Below are positions 6,858-11,345 of a stretch of DNA of 11,345 bases, piece after piece. Below the pieces are notes generated by a model. It worked only from the letters and a program-made list of their open reading frames with translations. It was not told where the DNA came from and did not search any database. Made by a program: the position numbers and the translations under genes. The stretch comes from Caldisericota bacterium (GTDB lineage Bacteria; CAIJMQ01; JAADFP01). Position 1 is the stretch's first letter, and each line of letters begins with the position of its first letter. The stretch lies in the NCBI GenBank assembly GCA_013152825.1, contig JAADFP010000059.1, positions 1-11,345 of the forward strand, read 5' to 3'.

Positions 6858-7676
6858 TCACTTCTCCTGTACGTTTCTTGCTCTGCCCCTCATTATTCGG
6901 AGGGGTTTGCTTTTCTGGTGTTCTTTCCAGTCTATTTCCTTCAGCTTGTTTTCTGCCATCTTTACGGTTACCTTCCCCCTTAAAACGTCCACCTTTACCA
7001 CTTCGCCTTCTCCCTCGGGAAGAGAGATTTTGTTGCCTTCCCGGGGGAAGTTCTTTCGGAGTTCGCGATAAATAGGGTACTCGTAGGAAAGACAGCATCT
7101 CAACCTTCCGCACCATCCCCCGATTTTAAAGGGGTCAAGGGGTAGTTTCTGCTCCTTTGCGGTCCGGATATTGACCGCTTCAAAATTTTTCAGAAAACCG
7201 GCACAGCAGAGAGGATAACCACAGGGCCCGATACCCTTGAGAAGCTTTGCCTTATCCCGTGCTCCAATTTGCCTCATTTCAATCCTTACCCTGAATATAC
7301 GTGCCAGATCTTTTACCAGAGTTCGGAAGTCTACCCTGCCGGGGGCAGTGAAATAAAAGGTAATCTTGTCCCGGTTGTACTCAGCCTTAACTCGCACTAA
7401 TTCCATGGGTAAGAGCAATTCCTTTATTTTTTCTTTGCATACTCTGTAGGCCTCTTTTTCCATGGATTTGATGGCCTCCAGGTTTTTTATCTCCTCCTTT
7501 TCCATTATTTTTATTATGCGGGGGAGGGAGATATTGCTGTCGGCAGGAAGTTTCCCTCTTACCTTGCCCCATCTTTCTCCTTCTACCAGGCACCAATCAC
7601 CCACCTTTATCTCTTCTTCGCTCTGAAACCATCCGCCCTTTTCTTCTCTTTCCAACCAGAGATAATAGAAAGCCAT
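6858..7676 (-). CDS. ricT: PSP1-domain protein, RicT (YaaT) family
   Basis: A 272-residue protein of the PSP1/RicT family. In Bacillus subtilis RicT forms, with RicA and RicF, an iron-sulfur complex that directs RNase Y to polycistronic mRNAs. Seen: a PSP1 C-terminal domain across the middle (about residues 60-180) and the family's cysteine signatures, GPCGYPLCCAGF with C152, C157, C158 and GGWCGRLRCCLSYE with C189, C194, C195, which can hold Fe-S clusters. Length matches the family. The start is ATG at 7674-7676, with AGGAG 5 nt upstream lying across the holB stop, 12 nt away. Adjacency to tmk and holB matches the arrangement known in Firmicutes. Whether ricA and ricF partners exist here is not visible. 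Identification is firm; the exact role outside Firmicutes is inference. Confidence 0.92.
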   Translation of the reverse strand: MAFYYLWLEREEKGGWFQSEEEIKVGDWCLVEGERWGKVRGKLPADSNISLPRIIKIMEKEEIKNLEAIKSMEKEAYRVCKEKIKELLLPMELVRVKAEYNRDKITFYFTAPGRVDFRTLVKDLARIFRVRIEMRQIGARDKAKLLKGIGPCGYPLCCAGFLKNFEAVNIRTAKEQKLPLDPFKIGGWCGRLRCCLSYEYPIYRELRKNFPREGNKISLPEGEGEVVKVDVLRGKVTVKMAENKLKEIDWKEHQKSKPLRIMRGRARNVQEK

Positions 7677-7688
7677 TTTTACTCCTTT

Positions 7689-8801
7689 TTATTCAGGTTC
7701 TGCGTCAAGAATTGTCCAGAAGATACTGGCGAAGGTAAGGGTAAGATTGGCATTTCTCTCCAGGGAGAATCTTGCCTTTTCTAATATTTTCAACTTACCT
7801 TCCAGTTCTTCCATAGAACAGGTGCTTAATTTCTTAATTATTATTATACTATCAGAATTGAGGATATCTTTCCTTCCTTTCTTGTGCATCATGGCATCCC
7901 AGAGCAGGGAATAAAGGAGGGAGAGTATCTGGGTAAGGAAGATTTTGATTTTTTCCTCTACCTCGGATAGGTATTGGTTTTCTTTATCCTTGGCAGAAGA
8001 CTTTCCTTCCACGGCTCGAATTTCCTTCATCTTTTTCTCTATTGCCTCTTTGTTTTTTTTCTTTGTGGTTTTTACTTTTTCATTGATGAGCTCGGTGAGC
8101 CTGGAAACCCGGGAGAAAATAGGTTTTTTACTTTTTAGTAGTTCCAGTATCTTTCCCCTCAGCTCCCATATCTCCATTTCTTTCCACAGATTTATAAGTT
8201 CTTCGTCTCCTCCCGTAATAGAGTAGAATAGGGAGGCTTTTTCCCGCTCCCAGCCCGAGACATCCTCTATCCAGGCCAGTACCCTGTCCCGGGGAGGGAT
8301 GAAGAATCTTACTCTATCGCAGCGGGAGACTATGGTGGGAAGAAGAAGCTCCGGCCGGGGGGATAAGAGAATAAGAGTGGTGAAAGCAGGCGGTTCTTCC
8401 AGAATCTTGAGGAGTGCGTTGGCTGATTCTACGTTTAATCGGTGAGCGTTTTCTATCACCACCACTTTCCACTTGCCTTCCAGGTGGGAGAGGTGGACTT
8501 TCTCTTTTACCTCTCTGATTTTATTTATGCCAATGCGTGAGGCAGCTCCCCCTGGCTTTACCCGGATAAAATCCGGGTGCACATCCCCCTCTATTTTTTT
8601 ACAGGAGAGACAACGGTCACAGGGTTCGCCATTGTCTCTATTTGTGCAATTCAATGCCTTGGCAAATTCGCGCGCGGCTGTATCTCTTACCCACTTAATA
8701 CCCCCGTGGAAAAGATAACAGGGAGAGATACGCTCCTTGTTTATGGATTTCTTGAGATAATTTATGGGTAGGTCTTCGCCTATTATTTTTTGAAAAGACA
8801 T
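7689..8801 (-). CDS. holB: DNA polymerase III, delta' subunit
   Basis: A 370-residue clamp-loader subunit that helps load the beta sliding clamp during replication. Seen: an AAA+ domain with an N-terminal MSFQKIIGED, a zinc module of C52, C61, C64, C67, a Walker-B-like VVVIENAH (113-120), LLKILEEPP (131-139) and the SRC motif (159-161) that supplies the arginine finger to its neighbour. The P-loop is degenerate (HGGIKWVRDT in place of GxxGxGKT), as expected for a delta' subunit that does not hydrolyse ATP. Residues about 235-290 form a long lysine/glutamate-rich stretch in the C-terminal collar region. The ATG at 8799-8801 overlaps the tmk end by 19 nt, suggesting coupled translation; the Shine-Dalgarno is weak. 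Confidence 0.93.
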   Translation of the reverse strand: MSFQKIIGEDLPINYLKKSINKERISPCYLFHGGIKWVRDTAAREFAKALNCTNRDNGEPCDRCLSCKKIEGDVHPDFIRVKPGGAASRIGINKIREVKEKVHLSHLEGKWKVVVIENAHRLNVESANALLKILEEPPAFTTLILLSPRPELLLPTIVSRCDRVRFFIPPRDRVLAWIEDVSGWEREKASLFYSITGGDEELINLWKEMEIWELRGKILELLKSKKPIFSRVSRLTELINEKVKTTKKKNKEAIEKKMKEIRAVEGKSSAKDKENQYLSEVEEKIKIFLTQILSLLYSLLWDAMMHKKGRKDILNSDSIIIIKKLSTCSMEELEGKLKILEKARFSLERNANLTLTFASIFWTILDAEPE

Positions 8802-9406
8802 GGTAGAACTTCTTTTTCTATTATATCCAGCACTTTTTTTAGTACCACTTCTTTCCCCTTCTCCACTTCAATAACTTTTATCCTTTCGGGTTCACTCTGG
8901 GCAATTCTTAAGTAGCCTTCCTTTACTTTGTTATGGAAAGAGGGCGGCTCCTTCTCGATGCGGTCCCTTCCTTCTTTTAAAAAACCCAGCGGGGAAGGGG
9001 TGCTGAGCAGGAAAGTTATTCCTGGTTTAATACTGTGGGTTACTTTGTCGTTCATTTCTTTTATCCAGTCCAGGGGTAAGCCTCTCCCGTATCCCTGGTA
9101 AGCAAGAGTGGAATCTATGAACCTGTCCAGGATTACAATCTTTCCCTGTTCCAGGTCAGGAATTATTCTCTTGTCCACTAATTCGCTCCTGGCGGCAAAG
9201 TAGAGAAGAGCCTCGGTTAGGGGAGAGACACTGGTGTAGAGGAGAATCTCTCTTATCTTTTCTCCTGCTTCGGTTCCTCCTGGTTCTCTATAAAGAGAGA
9301 CAGAAAATTCTTTGTCTGTAAGGTACCTTATCAGGCCTTCTGCTACGGTGCTTTTCCCGCAGCCTTCCGTGCCCTCGATGCTTAAAAGATATCCACTGTT
9401 AAACAT
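8783..9406 (-). CDS. tmk: Thymidylate kinase
   Basis: A 207-residue enzyme that phosphorylates dTMP to dTDP with ATP in the cytoplasm, for DNA synthesis. Seen: P-loop GTEGCGKST (12-20), the REPGGT motif (40-45), the DR-x motif DRF (94-96) followed by STLAYQGYGRG for dTMP binding, and an arginine-containing LID GRDRIEKE (146-153). Length is normal. The start is ATG at 9404-9406 with AAGG 7 nt upstream. It is followed directly by holB, and separated from lpxK by a 177-nt repeat-bearing gap. Confidence 0.95.
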   Translation of the reverse strand: MFNSGYLLSIEGTEGCGKSTVAEGLIRYLTDKEFSVSLYREPGGTEAGEKIREILLYTSVSPLTEALLYFAARSELVDKRIIPDLEQGKIVILDRFIDSTLAYQGYGRGLPLDWIKEMNDKVTHSIKPGITFLLSTPSPLGFLKEGRDRIEKEPPSFHNKVKEGYLRIAQSEPERIKVIEVEKGKEVVLKKVLDIIEKEVLPCLFKK

Positions 9407-9430
9407 ATACTAACCTTTTTTGCTATTTAC

Positions 9431-9496
9431 TGCCGGCTACCGGTAACCGGCGGCGGTTGTCCCGACACATGTCGGGAGGACAGGCAGGCATGACAA
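9431..9496. repeat. Tandem palindromes between lpxK and tmk
   Basis: Two hairpin-forming stretches. At 9433-9450 an imperfect palindrome centres on TACCGGTA. At 9460-9477 TCCCGACA pairs with TGTCGGGA around a CA centre. The second is bracketed by TTGTC (9457-9461) and GACAA (9492-9496), like the outer ends of the element at 6620-6708. It may be a short REP/MITE-like repeat. With no U-tract it is a poor intrinsic terminator. Confidence 0.6.
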
Positions 9497-9501
9497 GTAG
9501 G

Positions 9502-9524
9502 TCTCACTTACTCACCTACTCACT
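9502..9524. repeat. Heptamer array, unit NNTCACT
   Basis: Three units on the plus strand, TCTCACT, ACTCACC, ACTCACT, each followed by a single T. Same unit and same spacer habit as the array at 6756-6807. Confidence 0.6.
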
Positions 9525-9557
9525 TTTACCACTACCTACCTATCCCCAAATCAACCT

Positions 9558-9585
9558 AAGTTCTATAGTCTAATGTCTAAAGTCT
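9558..9585. repeat. Heptamer array, unit NNNGTCT
   Basis: Four units on the plus strand: AAGTTCT (one mismatch), ATAGTCT, AATGTCT, AAAGTCT. The last unit overlaps the lpxK stop codon (9584-9586), so the array begins right at the end of the gene. Same family as 6814-6848. Confidence 0.65.
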
Positions 9586-10690
9586 AACCATATTCTACCC
9601 CAGGCGGGAGAATTTTGCTCAGTTTCTCCTGGAGTATTTCTTCCCCTTTTAGGAAAGCGAATTCTGTCACCAGAGAGTAAACAGGGTAATTTCCTAATGC
9701 TTCCTCTGGCAATTTTAGGGCGTCTTTTTCCGTGGTGATAATAAAATCTGTTCCCTGGGATAGGAAAGATAGAATTTTTCTTACCTCCTTCTCCTGGTAG
9801 GAGTGGTGGTCCTGGAATCTTGCTACCCGTTCTACTTTTGCTTCCAGCAGGGAGAGAGTTTCCTCGAAGTAGCAGGGATCTCCCAGTCCCGAGAATATGC
9901 CCACCTTTTTACCTTTAACTGCTTCAACAGGAAGAACTTCGTTTTTGTTTTCCGGTAAGGTTTTTCTCTGGAGGAATCTTGCCCTGTGAAAGCCCTTTAG
10001 GAAGGGAATCCGGGGAAATTTTTCCTGTATAGAAGAGAGGGTTTTTCTATTTATTCTCCGGCTATTGGTCTTGGTAAAGATTACTAAATCTGCTCTCTGC
10101 AGCGCAGAATAGGGCTCTCTCAGTTTCCCCCGGGGGATGAGATAGTTGTTGCCGAAAGGGTCTGTGGCATCTATAAGGAGTATTTCCAGGTCCTTGTGCA
10201 TTCTACGGTACTGGAAGGCATCATCCAGGATGATACATTCTGCCTGGAAGCTTTTATATAGCAGGAAAGAGGCTAGCCTGCGGTTCCTGCCGAAGGATAA
10301 AGGAATATCAGGCAGTTTTTCTTTTAAGAGAAGGGATTCATCTCCTATGTCTTCCCAGGTAAGAGGTTCTATGTCTCCTTTTCCCAGTAGCCCTATTTTC
10401 TTTCTTGCTCCGTAGCCGGTGGTTACCAGTCCCACCTTTACATAGGGTTTTAGTTTCCTGGCCAGGTATTCCACGAAGGGGGTTTTTCCTGTACCTCCCC
10501 AGGTTAAGTTGCCTACGCCGATTACTTTGAAGGGAAGTGGTTCTTCTACCTGTTTTTTGCTCTTGAGAAGCCAGGAGAGGTAATGCAGGTAGCTTAGAAA
10601 TGTGAGCCCTGGCAGCAGCCATTTGTTTTCGCTTTTCAGGACTTTTAAGAGAAAAGGATAGTTCTCTATTTTGTGTGGGTAATCATGCAT
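9584..10690 (-). CDS. lpxK: Tetraacyldisaccharide 4'-kinase (lipid A biosynthesis)
   Basis: A 368-residue kinase that phosphorylates the 4' position of the lipid A disaccharide on the inner face of the cytoplasmic membrane. Seen: a hydrophobic N-terminal segment (about 23-42) for membrane attachment, P-loop GNLTWGGTGKTP (60-71), GDESLLL (116-122), the family motif LDDAFQYRR (155-163), RGKLREPYSAL (187-197), DHH (294-296) and TTEKDALKL (319-327). The usual S/T-R-G-Y-G motif reads TTGYG at 90-94, so the arginine is replaced. The ATG at 10688-10690 overlaps the rbfA end by 8 nt. Its presence implies an LPS-bearing outer membrane. Placement directly after rbfA is unusual to my knowledge. Confidence 0.93.
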   Translation of the reverse strand: MHDYPHKIENYPFLLKVLKSENKWLLPGLTFLSYLHYLSWLLKSKKQVEEPLPFKVIGVGNLTWGGTGKTPFVEYLARKLKPYVKVGLVTTGYGARKKIGLLGKGDIEPLTWEDIGDESLLLKEKLPDIPLSFGRNRRLASFLLYKSFQAECIILDDAFQYRRMHKDLEILLIDATDPFGNNYLIPRGKLREPYSALQRADLVIFTKTNSRRINRKTLSSIQEKFPRIPFLKGFHRARFLQRKTLPENKNEVLPVEAVKGKKVGIFSGLGDPCYFEETLSLLEAKVERVARFQDHHSYQEKEVRKILSFLSQGTDFIITTEKDALKLPEEALGNYPVYSLVTEFAFLKGEEILQEKLSKILPPGVEYG

Positions 10691-11015
10691 TATTTATCAT
10701 TTCGTTGCTGAATATTTTCTCCCATTCCTCATCGTAGTAAAAAGTAAAATGCGGAACGTAGCGGAGTTTGAGCCGGTGGGTGATTTCTCTTTCCAGGTAG
10801 GGTGCAGCACTTCGCATTCCCTCTAAACCTTCTTCTTTTCGACCTTCTCCCACACCGAAGGTCATGAAAATCCTGGCAGATTTAATGTCCGGGGAAACTT
10901 CCACCCGGGTAACCGTGCAAAATCCCACGCGTGGATCTTTGACTTCGGCAAGGAGCATCTGGCTGAGCTCTTTCCTGATGGCTGCTTCCATCCTGAGAAT
11001 GCGCCTTTTGTTCAT
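10683..11015 (-). CDS. rbfA: Ribosome-binding factor A
   Basis: A 110-residue single KH-type domain protein that binds the 30S subunit and helps late 16S rRNA maturation. Seen: the N-terminal helix MNKRRILRMEAAIRKELSQM, then KDPRVGFCTVTRVEVSPD (26-43), the conserved strand SARIFMTF (46-53), and the C-terminal RLKLRYVPHFTFYYDE (81-96). Length is normal. The ATG at 11013-11015 shares ATGA with the stop of the upstream DUF503 gene, a 4-nt overlap indicating coupling. Confidence 0.94.
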   Translation of the reverse strand: MNKRRILRMEAAIRKELSQMLLAEVKDPRVGFCTVTRVEVSPDIKSARIFMTFGVGEGRKEEGLEGMRSAAPYLEREITHRLKLRYVPHFTFYYDEEWEKIFSNEMINNA

Positions 11016-11293
11016 AATATTTCTTTCTCAAAGTTAAGTACTTCCAGGTTTTTTACCATATCTCCGAAACTTATTACATTGTCCAGCACTTTTTCTACCT
11101 GGACACGGGAGCTGTTTATGTAGGCAACACCAAGAATGGATTCCCTCCAGGAGTCTTGCTTTTCTAACTCGCAGACACTGACCTGGAATTTCCTACGTAG
11201 CTTCTCTTTGTAGCTTTGCAGAACCTGTCTTTTATCCTTGAGGCTCTGGGATTCAGGGAGATAGATATGGAGCCTCAGAGCACCGATAATCAT
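11012..11293 (-). CDS. DUF503 (YlxP-like) protein
   Basis: A 93-residue protein of the DUF503/YlxP family, whose members usually sit between infB and rbfA and are thought to act in translation or ribosome assembly; biochemical function is not established. Seen: the family opening MIIGALRLHIYLPESQSLKDKR, then VLQSYKEKLRRKFQVSVCE and the central ILGVAYINSS. The ATG at 11291-11293 has GAGGG about 10-13 nt upstream, a little far. It overlaps rbfA by 4 nt. The genomic position supports the family call. Confidence 0.9.
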   Translation of the reverse strand: MIIGALRLHIYLPESQSLKDKRQVLQSYKEKLRRKFQVSVCELEKQDSWRESILGVAYINSSRVQVEKVLDNVISFGDMVKNLEVLNFEKEIL

Positions 11294-11328
11294 GATTGAA
11301 ATGACCCTCTTGTCTCAACTCCACTTCT

Positions 11329-11334
11329 ATTATA
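11329..11334 (-). promoter_or_regulatory. Possible -10 box before DUF503-rbfA
   Basis: A perfect TATAAT on the minus strand, 35 nt upstream of the DUF503 start. The place for a -35 box lies beyond the window edge, so the promoter cannot be confirmed. It would drive the DUF503-rbfA-lpxK group. Confidence 0.3.
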
Positions 11335-11345
11335 TAGGGAATTCT

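Noticed and set aside
8697..8711. Broken P-loop in HolB as a sign of a dead gene
   Set aside because: Delta' subunits of the clamp loader commonly lack a functional P-loop; all other motifs are intact.
9460..9477. Intrinsic terminator after lpxK
   Set aside because: The stem is strong, but on the minus strand no U-tract follows it, and tmk lies close downstream.
11294..11345. End of an upstream gene such as infB
   Set aside because: Two minus-strand frames are open over these 52 bases, but neither reads like the C-terminus of IF2 and the stretch is too short to assign.

Overview
The window is an 11.3 kb piece of a bacterial chromosome in which every gene I can support lies on the minus strand. 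The organism is probably a Gram-negative, LPS-making bacterium, because lpxK (lipid A 4'-kinase) sits among core genes. The tmk-holB-ricT order resembles that of Firmicutes and of many uncultivated phyla. Codon use is rich in AGG, AGA and ATA, and I cannot place it below 'Gram-negative bacterium, perhaps an uncultivated candidate phylum'.

Read in the direction of transcription (high to low coordinates), the first half is a housekeeping cluster. It runs DUF503/YlxP, rbfA (30S maturation), lpxK, tmk (dTMP kinase), holB (DNA polymerase III delta') and ricT (PSP1-domain RNA-processing factor). Several neighbours overlap by a few bases, which suggests translational coupling. Two gaps interrupt the cluster, 9407-9583 and 6543-6857. 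Both carry the same kind of composite: arrays of degenerate heptamers just after the upstream stop codon, then hairpin-forming inverted repeats.

The second half is an accessory cluster. It holds a GT4 glycosyltransferase split by an apparent one-base frameshift (5381-6542), a radical SAM protein of about 1525 residues (758-5335), and a class I SAM-dependent methyltransferase (GTG start at 776) that overlaps the radical SAM gene and runs off the window at base 1.

The radical SAM protein is the standout. One uninterrupted reading frame carries three separate CxxxCxxC clusters: an N-terminal B12-binding-type radical SAM module, a beta-rich middle domain I do not recognise, and two mutually similar radical SAM/SPASM-like modules in tandem. 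Its position between a glycosyltransferase and a coupled methyltransferase suggests a surface-glycan or small-molecule modification pathway. That role is inference. No precursor peptide gene is visible.
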